From positions 1,550,001 through 1,614,000 of the forward strand of contig NZ_CP006841.1 of NCBI RefSeq assembly GCF_001274895.1: DNA of 64,000 nt, given 5' to 3'. This document shows, piece by piece, positions 16,941-31,144 of this stretch (its first letter is position 1; each line of letters begins with the position of its first letter). The notes under the pieces are model-generated. The model was given only the letters and a program-made list of their open reading frames with translations. It did no database searches and was not told the DNA's origin. Made by a program: the position numbers and the translations under genes. Source of the stretch: Corynebacterium lactis RW2-5 (GTDB taxonomy: Bacteria; Actinomycetota; Actinomycetes; Mycobacteriales; Mycobacteriaceae).

Positions 16941-18047
16941 CTAGTCCAGCTCTTCGACGCGCTCGCGGGCGTCGAGCAGCTCGTCCTCGTCAATCTTGGC
17001 GCTGCGGGTGAACCAGGTCTTCGCCTCATCAGTGCGGCCGGCGGCAGCCAGGGCATCCGCGTAGGCGTAGAACAGGCGCGCCGCCTCGAAGTCCTCGCGC
17101 TCCGGGTCCAGGTTCTGGGTCTCCAGCTCGACGATGGCCTCATCCAGCTCGCCCAGGTCACGGCGGGCACCAGCGATAACGATGGCAAGCTCGGTCTTGG
17201 TCTCGGCGTCCAGCTGGCTGGCTTCATCGGAACGGCCCAGCTCAATAGCCTTCTCCGGGCGTCCAAGGCCACGCTCGCAGTCAGCCATTACGGCCAGCAA
17301 ACCTGGTCCGCCGGAGATACGGCGAGCGGCGCGCAGCTCGGACAGCGCTTCCTTCCACTCGCCCGCGTGGTAAGCGGTGACACCAGCGGTCTCGCGGACA
17401 ACGCCCACACGGCCAGCGCGGTCCTTCGCGGCACGGGCGTGCGCCAGCGCCTGCTTCGGATCCTCCGCCAGCAGCATCGCAGCCATAATCATGTGGCGTG
17501 CGACCTTGTCCGCGTTATCCTTTGCCAGGCTCTTCAGGTCCTGGCGCACGCTGGCATCGAGCTCGTCTGCCCGCACGTCATCCGGAATCGACGGCTCGTT
17601 CTTACGGGCCTCGATGCGCTCCTCGCGGAAGCCCGGACGCTGAGGACCAGTCCGGTGCGTACGCTTCTCATCCTGGAAACGACCGCCGCGATTGGAGCGA
17701 CGACGATCGCCCTGACCACGCTGGCCACCACGGCCACGGCGGTCATCGCGGTTCGGGCGGCCACCTTCGCGACGCTCCCCGAAGCCACCGCGCTCGTTAC
17801 GGTCGTTGCGATCATTCCGGTCACCCCGGTCATCACGACGGCGGTCGTCACGGCGACGGTCATCCCGGTCATCGCGACGGAAGCCCCTCGCACCCTGGCC
17901 ACGGCCACCGCGACCGCCGTTGCCGCCATTACCGCCGCGTCCACGACCCTTAAAGCCGCCGTCGCCGCGCCCGTGCGAACGGTTTGCCCCGTGGTTTCCG
18001 CGGTTTCCTCGGCTCTCGCCTGAACGGGGACCCTCGTGCTCAGCCAT
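16941..18047 (-). CDS. RGG/RDD-rich protein with C-terminal TPR repeats
   Basis: 368 residues in two parts. Residues 1 to about 150 are a low-complexity, strongly basic and acidic region full of RGG, GRG, DRDDR and NDRND repeats. From about 165 on there are helical hairpin repeats of tetratricopeptide type (LLAEDPKQALAHARAAKDRAGR; AGEWKEALSELRAARRISGG). Corynebacteria encode such proteins beside the HAD/tlyA genes; no function is established. The disordered RGG half looks suited to RNA or nucleic-acid binding, while TPRs bind proteins. It is preceded by a 148-bp gap to RNase HI with no obvious terminator. Confidence 0.85.
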   Translation of the reverse strand: MAEHEGPRSGESRGNRGNHGANRSHGRGDGGFKGRGRGGNGGNGGRGGRGQGARGFRRDDRDDRRRDDRRRDDRGDRNDRNDRNERGGFGERREGGRPNRDDRRGRGGQRGQGDRRRSNRGGRFQDEKRTHRTGPQRPGFREERIEARKNEPSIPDDVRADELDASVRQDLKSLAKDNADKVARHMIMAAMLLAEDPKQALAHARAAKDRAGRVGVVRETAGVTAYHAGEWKEALSELRAARRISGGPGLLAVMADCERGLGRPEKAIELGRSDEASQLDAETKTELAIVIAGARRDLGELDEAIVELETQNLDPEREDFEAARLFYAYADALAAAGRTDEAKTWFTRSAKIDEDELLDARERVEELD

Positions 18048-18195
18048 GTAAGTCGGAGCTCCTTATAAATAACGTGATTGAAATGGGAAAAATACGCGCG
18101 CAACCGACGCTCGCCGACCACGACTAATTACGCCTATTCAGGCTACCAGCAACACCGGATTCGCCGTCGCTCACCGAACAGACCAAACCTTTAGC

Positions 18196-19056
18196 CTACC
18201 GGCTCAAATGCCAGCCGACCAACTTCAGCTCCGGCTCAAGACTCCACGTCGCCAGCGCGGTCCACCCCTCACCGCGCAGCAGCGCCACCGCCGTAGCCCC
18301 AATTACGGTCAGCTCCTCGCTTGCCGACGACAACTCCCCCGCTACCTGCTCCACCGAGACGTTCGTGACGGCGTCGGCAAGCAGAGTACGAAGAGCCCGG
18401 TCGCTGCCCTGCTCGGCCCTACGAGCGGCGCGACGGAGAGTGGTCAGCGCCTGCTCGGCGGCGGTGCGCAGCGTTTCGGTGCGACTGTCGACGGCGGGTG
18501 AGTCGAAGTCGAAGAGGCTCTGCTGCGAGGACTCGGCAGACCGCGAGGCGGCGGCGGAGGCAGCGGCAGTCGGTGCAACCTGACTAGCGCCCGAGCCGAA
18601 CCCCGGGCCGTGCGGAACCTTCGTGCCCTTCTGGTACGCGGTTGCGGCGGCGCGGGCACGCTGATCGGCGGCTTCGTTCATATCGTGGCCGGAGTGGCCC
18701 TTGACCCATTCCATATCTATTTTTCGGCCGACCAACAATGCGTCGATATCCTGCAGAATATCCACGTTGAGCACCGGCTTTCCATCGCGTTTCTTCCAGC
18801 CCTTGCGCTTCCATCCCGGCATCCACTTAGTCACCGAGTTGATCACGTACTGGGAGTCGCACAGGACGTGAAGGTGCTCGTCGGCAAGGTGTGCGGTGGC
18901 GCGCAGCAGCTCGGCGAGAGCGGTGAGTTCGCCGCGGTTGTTGGTGCCTTCCTTCCAGCCTCCGGCGGCCCAGCAGTCATCGTCGATGTACCAGCACCAA
19001 CCTGCAGGCCCCGGGTTGTGGAGGGCGGATCCGTCAACGGCAGCGGTAATAGTCAT
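18196..19056 (-). CDS. rnhA: Ribonuclease HI with C-terminal extension
   Basis: 286 residues. The catalytic carboxylates D8, E43 (NNRGELTAL), D67 (LCDSQYV) and D131 are all present, together with the His loop KGHSGHDMNEAADQRA. The first 150 residues are a normal RNase HI, which cuts RNA in RNA-DNA hybrids. The remaining residues hold an Ala/Ser linker and a helical domain of unknown role that is seen in other corynebacterial homologues. The reading frame carries two copies of the 11-mer described under findings, both in the linker and helical extension, and one 10-mer copy in the catalytic domain. Confidence 0.92.
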   Translation of the reverse strand: MTITAAVDGSALHNPGPAGWCWYIDDDCWAAGGWKEGTNNRGELTALAELLRATAHLADEHLHVLCDSQYVINSVTKWMPGWKRKGWKKRDGKPVLNVDILQDIDALLVGRKIDMEWVKGHSGHDMNEAADQRARAAATAYQKGTKVPHGPGFGSGASQVAPTAAASAAASRSAESSQQSLFDFDSPAVDSRTETLRTAAEQALTTLRRAARRAEQGSDRALRTLLADAVTNVSVEQVAGELSSASEELTVIGATAVALLRGEGWTALATWSLEPELKLVGWHLSR

Positions 19057-19155
19057 GGCGGCTAATTTTACCCGAGCGCCTCGCGAGCATCACGCGAGCA
19101 TCACCAGCCCGTCGGCGCGGGCTTGAGCCCGAGGGCCCGCCCCTTCGGTGACTGT

Positions 19156-19914
19156 CTAGGACCCGTAGCAGGCAACCGGACCGTGCGGCCCCTCGACGAT
19201 GTCAATCTGTGTGCCAAAGATGGGACTGAGCACCTCCGAGCGCATCAGCTCGCGGGTCGGGCCGTGCTCGACAATCTGCCCATCCTTCACCGCGCAGATG
19301 TGATCCGCGTAGCGGGCTGCAAAGTTAATGTCGTGGAGAACCACCACCATCGTGCGGCCCATCTGACGGACCGCGGTGCGCAGGTGCGCCATAATGTCCA
19401 CCGAATGCGAGATGTCCAGGTTGTTCAGCGGCTCATCCAGCAGCACGTACTCGGTTTCCTGGCACAGAACCATCGCCACGTAGGCGCGCTGCCGCTGGCC
19501 ACCCGACAGCTCGTCCAGGTAGCGCCCCTGCAGCGCGCCAAGGTTCAAAAACTCGATGTAGCGGGAGATGATCTCCTCGTCCTCGGCAGTCAGCCGGCCG
19601 TGGCTGTACGGGAAACGGCCGAAGCTGACCAGCTGCCGGACGGTCAAGCGTGTGACGAAGTGATTGTCCTGACGCAGGATCGACAGCACCTTCGCCAGGT
19701 CCTTCGACTTCGCCGCACCGACGTCGTAAGGCCCCACGTTGATGGTGCCCGAATCGACGCCGAGCAAGCGCCCGATCATCGTCAGCAACGTAGACTTGCC
19801 CGCGCCATTGGGACCGATCAGCGCGGTGATGGCATTGTTCGGAAACTCCAGGCTGACGGGCCCAATTTCGACCTCGCTGGTGTAATTCTTACGGACGTTT
19901 TCGAGGCGAATCAT
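19156..19914 (-). CDS. Siderophore ABC transporter ATP-binding protein
   Basis: 252 residues. Walker A GPNGAGKST, the Q-loop in LRQDNHFV, the ABC signature LSGGQRQRAYVA, Walker B YVLLDEPLNNLD and the switch His in VVLHDINFAARYADH are all clear. This is the FepC/CeuD type of ATPase that drives ferric-siderophore import. It overlaps the upstream permease by 4 bp (ATGA). It is the last gene of the four-gene operon behind the DtxR-like boxes at about 23035-23078. Confidence 0.93.
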   Translation of the reverse strand: MIRLENVRKNYTSEVEIGPVSLEFPNNAITALIGPNGAGKSTLLTMIGRLLGVDSGTINVGPYDVGAAKSKDLAKVLSILRQDNHFVTRLTVRQLVSFGRFPYSHGRLTAEDEEIISRYIEFLNLGALQGRYLDELSGGQRQRAYVAMVLCQETEYVLLDEPLNNLDISHSVDIMAHLRTAVRQMGRTMVVVLHDINFAARYADHICAVKDGQIVEHGPTRELMRSEVLSPIFGTQIDIVEGPHGPVACYGS

Positions 19915-20969
19915 AGCCGTCCCTTCTTCAAAACAACGTAGAGGAAGATCGAACCGCCAACCAGCTCGATGATTATGGACACCACGCCCTGCGCGTAGAA
20001 GACGTGATTGAGAACGAAGTACGCTCCAGCCAAGGTGACGTAACCAATCAGCGCCGCCATCGGCAGTACGAAACGGTGATCAAACGTATCCGCCGCCTGG
20101 TACGCGATCGTGGCGACCAGGAAGCCCAGGAACGTCATCGGGCCGACCATCGCCGTCGACACCGCCATTAGCACCGCGACGAACACCAGCACGGTAATCG
20201 AGCTGCGCTGGTAGTTCACTCCCAGCGCCGTCGACACGTCGCGGCCCATCGCCATCACGTTCAGCACCCGCGAGTGCCAGACAATCACCGCGATACCCAC
20301 CACCACAAGTGGAATCGCCACCGGATAAAACTCCGGATCGGCGTTATTGACCGAGCCGAAAAGCCGCGCCGTTAGCAGATCAAACTCCGACGGGGTCAGC
20401 AGCCTCTGCATGAACGTCGAAAGCGACGCCAGCCCACCGCCGATCACGATGCCGACCAGCAGCATGCTGTGCATGTCCGCGCCCCGCCCTGTCAGCAGCC
20501 ACGTGTACAGCACTAGCGACAGCCCCACCATCAGCGCCAGCTGCATCACGAACGCGCTCAGCGACCCGGCCTGCGCCAGCCCCGTCACACCGAAAAAGTA
20601 GACCGCCGACGTACTAATCGCGACATAGAGCGCCTCGAACCCCATAATCGATGGCGTAATGATGCGATTATTCGCAATCGATTGGAACGCCACCGTCGCC
20701 ACCGCCTGAGCACATGCGACGATAGCCATCGCAACGATAGCGTCGGCACGCCTGCGCGCGATCAGCCAGAACCCGTCGGTCCCAAACGGCAGAGGGTTGC
20801 CCCACGCCAGCAGTCCGGCCGTGAAAAACGCCGCCGCCACTACGAGAGCCCCGAGGATAATCCAGTAGCGCCTCCTCGCCCGCTCACCGCTAAACGAGGT
20901 CGTCACCCGTTTTTCGCTTGCCGACGCTGTGTTGAACGTTGCGTCACTAAACACGGCGCCTCCTGACAA
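19911..20969 (-). CDS. Siderophore ABC transporter permease (FecCD family), second
   Basis: 352 residues with about nine hydrophobic segments, beginning near residue 34 (YWIILGALVVAAAFFTAGLLAW). LLVGIVIGGGLASLSTFMQRL and the motif AMGRDVSTALGVN before the coupling helix are typical of FecCD/CeuC permeases. It forms a heterodimer with the neighbouring permease. The N-terminal 30 residues (TASASEKRVTTS) are a non-conserved cytoplasmic tail that contains one copy of the 11-mer. The start overlaps the previous gene by 23 bp; a somewhat later start is possible. Confidence 0.92.
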   Translation of the reverse strand: MSGGAVFSDATFNTASASEKRVTTSFSGERARRRYWIILGALVVAAAFFTAGLLAWGNPLPFGTDGFWLIARRRADAIVAMAIVACAQAVATVAFQSIANNRIITPSIMGFEALYVAISTSAVYFFGVTGLAQAGSLSAFVMQLALMVGLSLVLYTWLLTGRGADMHSMLLVGIVIGGGLASLSTFMQRLLTPSEFDLLTARLFGSVNNADPEFYPVAIPLVVVGIAVIVWHSRVLNVMAMGRDVSTALGVNYQRSSITVLVFVAVLMAVSTAMVGPMTFLGFLVATIAYQAADTFDHRFVLPMAALIGYVTLAGAYFVLNHVFYAQGVVSIIIELVGGSIFLYVVLKKGRL

Positions 20970-21894
20970 TCAAGTAGACGAAGACAACCGCGCCCATGAT
21001 TCCCAGAATCACGGAAACGGGCACCTCGAAAGGAGCGATGATGATGCGCCCGAGAAGGTCCGCGATGGTTACGACCGCAATGCCGACCAGGCACACCCAC
21101 GGAAGATTGGAGCGAAGGTCATCGCCGCGGAACATAGAGACGATATTCGGTACCACGAGCCCCAGGAAGGGCAGGTTGCCCACGACCACTGTGACCAGGC
21201 CCGTTGCGATTGCAATCAGTCCCGTACCGAAGAACACAATCTGGTTGTAGTTCAGGCCAACGTTAGTTGCAATGTCCTTACCGAGACCCGCGACCGTCAG
21301 ACGGTCGCTGAAGAGGAACACGACAACCACGATCGCGACGACGAGCCACAGGAACTCGTATTGTCCCTTGTAGATGTCGGTGAACGAGCCCGAGAACCAC
21401 ACGCCCAAAGACTGCAGCATATTCGTCTGCAGCGCGAAAAACGTGGACACGGAACTAACCACCGCGCCGAGCATAATGCCAACAATCGGCACAATCAGGC
21501 TTGACTTCAGGCTGACCCGACGCAGGAACAGGAAAAATATCACAGTGCCGATAAACGCAAAGATAATCGCGCCGCCCATCCGCCCCAGTATCGACGCAGA
21601 CGGAAAAAAGTACATGACAAAGATCAGCCCGAGACCCGCCCACTCTGTAGTACCGGTCGTGGTTGGCTCCACGAACTTGTTGTGAGTGAGCAGCTGCATG
21701 ACCAGCCCGCACATCGCCATCGCCGCGCCTGAAAGAACCAGCGCGACAGTGCGTGGGATACGGGTAATGCCGAACATCGCCCAGCCATCCTCTGCACCGA
21801 GGATGTCGTACTGGCCGACAAAAAGCGAAACCGCCAAAAGGGCCACCACGAAGGCGACCCCGGCGACGAGTTTGACGTCAAAAAGCTTATTCAT
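20947..21894 (-). CDS. Siderophore ABC transporter permease (FecCD family), first
   Basis: 315 residues and about nine transmembrane segments, starting at MNKLFDVKLVAGVAFVVALL. The segment GLGKDIATNVGLNYNQ and the late NIVSMFRGDDLRSNLPW match the CeuB/FatD branch of FecCD permeases. Together with the second permease it forms the membrane channel for a ferric siderophore. It is 43 bp downstream of the binding-protein gene. Confidence 0.93.
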   Translation of the reverse strand: MNKLFDVKLVAGVAFVVALLAVSLFVGQYDILGAEDGWAMFGITRIPRTVALVLSGAAMAMCGLVMQLLTHNKFVEPTTTGTTEWAGLGLIFVMYFFPSASILGRMGGAIIFAFIGTVIFFLFLRRVSLKSSLIVPIVGIMLGAVVSSVSTFFALQTNMLQSLGVWFSGSFTDIYKGQYEFLWLVVAIVVVVFLFSDRLTVAGLGKDIATNVGLNYNQIVFFGTGLIAIATGLVTVVVGNLPFLGLVVPNIVSMFRGDDLRSNLPWVCLVGIAVVTIADLLGRIIIAPFEVPVSVILGIMGAVVFVYLIVRRRRV

Positions 21895-21937
21895 AGGTGA
21901 GGGTGAGGAAACCGCGCTCGAGGAAGGCCGCGGGCGG

Positions 21938-22954
21938 TTAGGCCTGCTCGAAGGCGTCGGCGAGCGAGTTCAGAATTTCGGTGTAGGTGATGATCGACTC
22001 GTTGGTGTAGGTGTCCTCGGGCGCGTAGTAAATCTTGCCCTCCTTCACCGCCTTAACGTTCTTCAACGGAGCGGCTTCCTCGACGACGGACTGCGCGGAG
22101 CGGTACTCGGAGGTGCCACGAACAGAGGTGCCGGCATCACGATCGAGAACCATAATGAAGTCCGGGTTTGCCTTAGCGATTGCCTCAACGGAAATCTCAT
22201 CACCCTGGTGATCGTCAGAGGAATTAGCAACTTCCAAAGCGGGCTTCATGCCGATCATGTCGAACACCGGACCGAAGGTACGGCCTACCGACGGTGCAAT
22301 GTAGCCCAAGGTGCCGCCCGAAGAGTTCAGGGCCATGACCTTGACATTCGGGTCGTAAGCCTTCTTCGCGCGCTCGAGAGCCTTGTCGAAGTCCGCGATG
22401 AGCTGCTTAGCGTCCTCCTCCTTGCCAAAGGCCTTGCCCAGGCCCTCAGCGTGGCGCTTCAGCTCGGCGTCGAGGGGCTGGTCTTTGCGCGGCTCGAACT
22501 CGACGATTGCGGAGCTAGGGGCCAGCTTCTTCATGTCCTCGTAGTACTTCGCAAAGCGCTGACCGTTGACAATCAAGTCCGGGTCGGCGGCGGCGACAAG
22601 CTCCAGGTTAGGCTCACGGTGGCTACCGAGGTCCTGGATGTCCTTGTTGTCCTTGATACCGGAGACAGTGAACGGAACAATAGGCTTCGGAGCGACTACG
22701 ACGTTAACGCCCCAATTGTCGAGAATCTCGAAGGAGCGGTTATCGGTGGCGACCACCTTTTCCGCCGGCGAATTGATCTTCTGATCACCGTGGTTATCCG
22801 TGACGGTAATCGTGGACTGCGATTCCTGCGAGGCGTTGGACTGGGCTTCATTGCCAGCACCAGAGCCAGTCGAGCACGATGCGAGGACTAGCGACAGGCT
22901 TGCTGCAGTAGCAGCAACAATATTGCGGACACGGCCGGAGTTAGTGCGAGCCAT
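21938..22954 (-). CDS. Siderophore-binding lipoprotein (CeuA/FatB-like)
   Basis: 338 residues. The signal sequence ends in the lipobox LASC, with the acylated Cys at residue 27, so the mature protein is a membrane-anchored lipoprotein. The fold is a periplasmic-binding-protein type with EKVVATDNRSFEILDNWGV and PDLIVNGQRFAKYYEDMKKLAPS, as in catecholate siderophore receptors of the FatB/CeuA group. It is first in the operon and directly downstream of the two DtxR-like boxes. Confidence 0.93.
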   Translation of the reverse strand: MARTNSGRVRNIVAATAASLSLVLASCSTGSGAGNEAQSNASQESQSTITVTDNHGDQKINSPAEKVVATDNRSFEILDNWGVNVVVAPKPIVPFTVSGIKDNKDIQDLGSHREPNLELVAAADPDLIVNGQRFAKYYEDMKKLAPSSAIVEFEPRKDQPLDAELKRHAEGLGKAFGKEEDAKQLIADFDKALERAKKAYDPNVKVMALNSSGGTLGYIAPSVGRTFGPVFDMIGMKPALEVANSSDDHQGDEISVEAIAKANPDFIMVLDRDAGTSVRGTSEYRSAQSVVEEAAPLKNVKAVKEGKIYYAPEDTYTNESIITYTEILNSLADAFEQA

Positions 22955-23034
22955 TAAAGGCGGTTCCCTTCGGTCGAAGTCGGGTCAAACGGCGGACCGC
23001 TGGGCATTGAGGGCGCAGCTTACCCCTGCCCGAC

Positions 23035-23053
23035 TTAGGTAATCGTTACCTAG
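23035..23053 (-). promoter_or_regulatory. DtxR-type iron box 1
   Basis: TTAGGTAATCGTTACCTAG is a near-perfect 9-1-9 palindrome that resembles the DtxR consensus TTAGGTTAGCCTAACCTAA. It lies about 80 bp upstream of the siderophore-binding-protein gene, just downstream of the predicted -10. DtxR with Fe2+ would shut the operon down. Confidence 0.85.
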
Positions 23054-23056
23054 ATA

Positions 23057-23084
23057 ATATTAGGGTTGACTCACCTATTTTCAA
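23057..23084 (-). promoter_or_regulatory. Promoter of the siderophore transport operon
   Basis: On the minus strand, TTGAAA (23079-23084) and TAATAT (23057-23062) are separated by 16 bp. The pair is embedded in the two DtxR-like boxes, as expected for an iron-repressed promoter. Confidence 0.65.
23060..23078 (-). promoter_or_regulatory. DtxR-type iron box 2
   Basis: TTAGGGTTGACTCACCTAT matches the DtxR consensus at 14 of 19 positions. Its centre is 25 bp from that of box 1. It covers the spacer between the predicted -35 and -10. Confidence 0.7.
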
Positions 23085-23527
23085 AAGAATTTACTTGTGT
23101 AAATAACCGAGGTTACACCCGACTGAGCGGGCCGGGGAAGTATTCGGGCTGTTGCGGCTCGCTGTGCTGGGAAGTCGCACAGCGGAACTGTGTTAAGGGT
23201 GGCGAGCTCCGCGGAGTGAGCTGGGGATAATCCAGCGGGATGGCAGAAGTAAGTTGGAAATATCGCGTACGTGGCGTTAATAGGCGCTTGGTTAGGCGGA
23301 CCGTACGTCCGATACTCCGCATGATGGCAACGCTACCGGCTAATAAAGCCACTCAATGACACCGCACCGACGTTATGACACGGCATACCATGGCACAACA
23401 TCGGCACAATGACACAACATTGACCGAATCGACCAACCATCCCTACTCGCCCCGCCGCTGCGCCGCCGCCCGGCCTGCGCCCCGGCGGAGTCCTCACCAA
23501 TGCGGGAACACCCCAAATAACAAAAAG
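23085..23527. other. Intergenic region between siderophore operon and rRNA operon
   Basis: About 440 bp without a convincing gene. Short open frames here lack ribosome-binding sites and family features. The part 23440-23520 is very GC-rich and precedes the rRNA terminator. Confidence 0.6.
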
Positions 23528-23571
23528 GGTGGGGAGGGCCACCAACCACACGGTCAGTAACCCTCCCCACC
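23522..23571 (-). terminator. Rho-independent terminator of the rRNA operon
   Basis: Arms GGTGGGGAGGG (23528-23538) and CCCTCCCCACC (23561-23571) form an 11-bp stem with a 22-nt loop. A T-run (23522-23526 read on the minus strand) follows. It lies just behind the 5S gene. Confidence 0.85.
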
Positions 23572-23583
23572 AAACAAAAACAA

Positions 23584-23702
23584 TGCCGGCAGCGACCTAC
23601 TCTCCCACACCCTCCCGAGTGCAGTACCATCGGCGCAGGTGGACTTAGCTTCCGGGTTCGGAATGGGACCGGGCGTGACCCCACCGCTAACACCACCGAC
23701 AA
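23584..23702 (-). rRNA. rrf: 5S ribosomal RNA
   Basis: The complement carries the conserved 5S blocks: GGTGTTAGCGGTGGGG, CCCGGTCCCATTCCGAACCC, and the 3' part with GGGAGAGTAGGTCGC. Ends are estimated to within a few bases. Confidence 0.93.
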
Positions 23703-23765
23703 ACAACTGGCCAACCCCCACCACAAACACTGGGTAGGCGGTGTCATGCCAGACACTGAACAATA

Positions 23766-23775
23766 GACGCGAGCA
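23766..23775 (-). repeat. 3' strand of the 23S processing stem
   Basis: GACGCGAGCA here is the exact reverse complement of TGCTCGCGTC at 26951-26960, on the other side of the 23S gene. Such flanking pairs form the RNase III stem that releases pre-23S RNA. Confidence 0.7.
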
Positions 23776-23802
23776 AAACTCTTGATTTCACCAACATTTT
23801 TT

Positions 23803-28786
<4,984 letters not shown>

Positions 28787-29540
28787 AACCTTCAAATAAG
28801 AAGAACAAAAAAGGCCCAAAAACCTGACAAAAAACTAGAACAAACAAAAACCACCACACCACCACACACAAACGCGCAGCACCATGATGACCTCTGGCAA
28901 AAATGATCTAGAAAAAACAGCATCACCGCATCAACCGACGAGGAAAAACTACGATGACACCAAAAACAGTTATTCAACCACTAAACAATGATCAAACACC
29001 AACAGTAAACAACCAACGCCTACCATCAGCACAACCACCATCAGCAGAAGCACTCACGAACCCACAACAGGCCCGGAGGCACCCCACCAACAACGCAGCG
29101 CACCAAAAAGCACACGATGATCATCACCAAAAAATAAAAAGTAAGTACATCGGCACACTATTGAGTTCTCAAACAACACACACCCACAACCAACCACACC
29201 TAAAACAAGGCACAATCGCCGTGAGCAGCAGGAAGAAACAATACCACACCCACCAACCGAACACCAAACAAACGCTCAGTGAACAATCAATGAACAAAAA
29301 GGAATGCTTCCCCCACACCAACACCAACCAGAAAACCACCCTCAGTGGCAACCCCCGGTCGCGCTGACTTCGAATACATTACACACACCCCACCAACAAA
29401 CACCAATCCCCAGGTCAACACACAAAAACACCGTTCTTAAAACGGGCCACCGCAACAACTTCCCCAGAACCCACCCACCAACAAGCCCGTAGCGCCCCAC
29501 CAACCAACGAATAACAAAGCCAGACATCCAACGTCACCAC
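28787..29540 (-). promoter_or_regulatory. rRNA operon leader and upstream region
   Basis: About 750 bp without genes; the plus strand is unusually rich in A and C. At 29154-29182 the transcribed strand carries TGTTTGAGAACTCAATAGTG, an actinobacterial rRNA leader block of the boxA type that recurs in the 16S-23S spacer. I could not settle on one -35/-10 pair for the rRNA promoter. Open frames here are chance frames in biased sequence. Confidence 0.6.
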
Positions 29541-29559
29541 CGTTAACCAAAAGTTAACG
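29541..29559. promoter_or_regulatory. Inverted repeat CGTTAAC-N5-GTTAACG
   Basis: Seven-base arms separated by CAAAA, between the rRNA operon and the ethanolamine operon. No T-run follows. It could be an operator for either promoter; the role is not known. Confidence 0.5.
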
Positions 29560-29602
29560 AAAAATACCGCTTGACCACCTTGCAGCCCTACTGGAGCATA
29601 TG

Positions 29603-29623
29603 GATTACGTGATTACGTAATCA
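29603..29623 (+). promoter_or_regulatory. Palindromic operator candidate before the ethanolamine operon
   Basis: TGATTACGTAATCA (29610-29623) is a perfect 14-bp palindrome, and the block GATTACGT is repeated in tandem just before it (29603-29610). It lies about 70 bp upstream of the permease start. Possible -10 sequences (TATCTA, TATACA) follow within 15 bp. A local repressor or activator site is inferred. Confidence 0.6.
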
Positions 29624-29693
29624 GGTATCTATATACAGTTATGTTTTCACGGTTGCTCTAGAGATATAAGGCCCCAAGGAGGCGAACCGCGTC

Positions 29694-31127
29694 ATGGACC
29701 ACAATAAACTCACAACGCTTGCCTCCTCCCAGAGTCAAGCGCCGACATCTCTGCATCAGGTATCGGCCCTTCAAGGCACACATCAAGGTTCAGCAGGTTG
29801 GATTCTGCTCGCCAGCCTAGGAGTTTCCTTCGTTATCTCCGGTGACTTCGCCGGATGGCAATTCGGTCTCAAAGCCGGCGGCTTCGGAGGACTTGCAGTT
29901 GCTCTCGCCATTGTCGCAGCTCTCTATCTAGCTATGTGCCTCTGCCTCGCCGAGCTCTCCGCCGCAATACCCAGTGCGGGCGGCGGTCATCTTTTCGCAA
30001 CCGTCGCACTCGGCCGCACGGGCGGGTTCATCACGGCGGCAGCCATCATGATCGAATACGTCATCGCCCCAGCGGCAATCACCACATTCATCGGTGGATA
30101 TGTGGAGTCGCTCCAACTATTTGGCCTCACAAATGGCTGGCTTGTGTACCTGGCTTGCTACGCCATATTCGTGCTCATTCACCTCGCCGGCGCAGGCGAA
30201 GCCTTGAAATTGATGCTCGGTATAACAGGTGCCGCTCTCGTGGCTCTCGTTATCTATTCCTTCACGATGGCACCTCACGTATCCACTGCGAACTTCGCCG
30301 ACGGTCTTCCGCTATTCCCTCACGGCGCCGGCAGCGTATGGCACGCAATTCCTTTCGCAATCTGGTTCTTTCTCGCAGTCGAGGGCGTGCCAATGGCCGC
30401 GGAAGATGCGAAGAACCCGAGCCGCGACATCCCCAAAGCAATCGTCACTGCAATGGCAATCTTGTTCATCGCAGCCTGCGCGATGATGATCCTCGGCCCA
30501 GGCGCCGCCGGCACCTCCATATACGCCAACTCCGACAATCCCCTGGTCAGTGGACTTAACTCCATCGGCGCTAACCCATCCATCGTCTACGCAATCAATT
30601 GCGCCGCTCTCACCGGACTTGTCGCGTCTTTTTTCTCCATCATGTACGGATATTCGCGGCTCGTGTACTCCATGTCTCGGGAACGGCTAATCCCGCCAAT
30701 TTTTTCCCGTACTAACCGCAAGAACGTCCCCACATGGGCCACAATCGCCCCGGCAATACTCGGTTTCGGACTGACTCTCATCTTCGATGGCGACTTCCTC
30801 ATGTCCATCGCTGTATTCGGAGCCGTGATTTCGTACGCCCTGATGATGCTCTCGCACATCGTACTGCGCCGTAACCGACCGAAAATGACGCGACCGTACC
30901 GCACCCCCGGAGGCCTCGTCACCTCCACCTTCGCATTCGTGCTCGCCCTCGGCGCCATTGTCGCCCAGGTCGTCGCCAACCCATATGTCGCGGGAATTTC
31001 CGCTGCGACACTTGCTGTCCTGGTCGTTGCGCACCTGCTTCATGAGCGTCGTAAAGCGCACTTTACAACGGACATCGGCGCCTCACTCCCCCACCTCCAT
31101 CAAGACGAAAAGCCCTGCACGTATTAG
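29694..31127 (+). CDS. eat: Ethanolamine permease (APC family)
   Basis: 477 residues with about twelve hydrophobic segments, the amino acid-polyamine-organocation pattern. After a 30-residue polar start, GSAGWILLASLGVSFVISG begins helix 1. EGVPMAAEDAKNPSRDIPKA is the conserved loop of Eat-type ethanolamine permeases. A strong Shine-Dalgarno AAGGAGG precedes the ATG. It is followed after 17 bp by eutB, which supports ethanolamine as the substrate. Confidence 0.9.
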   Translation: MDHNKLTTLASSQSQAPTSLHQVSALQGTHQGSAGWILLASLGVSFVISGDFAGWQFGLKAGGFGGLAVALAIVAALYLAMCLCLAELSAAIPSAGGGHLFATVALGRTGGFITAAAIMIEYVIAPAAITTFIGGYVESLQLFGLTNGWLVYLACYAIFVLIHLAGAGEALKLMLGITGAALVALVIYSFTMAPHVSTANFADGLPLFPHGAGSVWHAIPFAIWFFLAVEGVPMAAEDAKNPSRDIPKAIVTAMAILFIAACAMMILGPGAAGTSIYANSDNPLVSGLNSIGANPSIVYAINCAALTGLVASFFSIMYGYSRLVYSMSRERLIPPIFSRTNRKNVPTWATIAPAILGFGLTLIFDGDFLMSIAVFGAVISYALMMLSHIVLRRNRPKMTRPYRTPGGLVTSTFAFVLALGAIVAQVVANPYVAGISAATLAVLVVAHLLHERRKAHFTTDIGASLPHLHQDEKPCTY

Positions 31128-31144
31128 GGAGAGGAAAACCCACT

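Noticed and set aside
16818-18023. 401-codon plus-strand frame rich in Ala, Thr and Val
   Set aside because: Antisense of the RGG/TPR gene; its membrane-like look comes from the GC-rich repeats read backwards.
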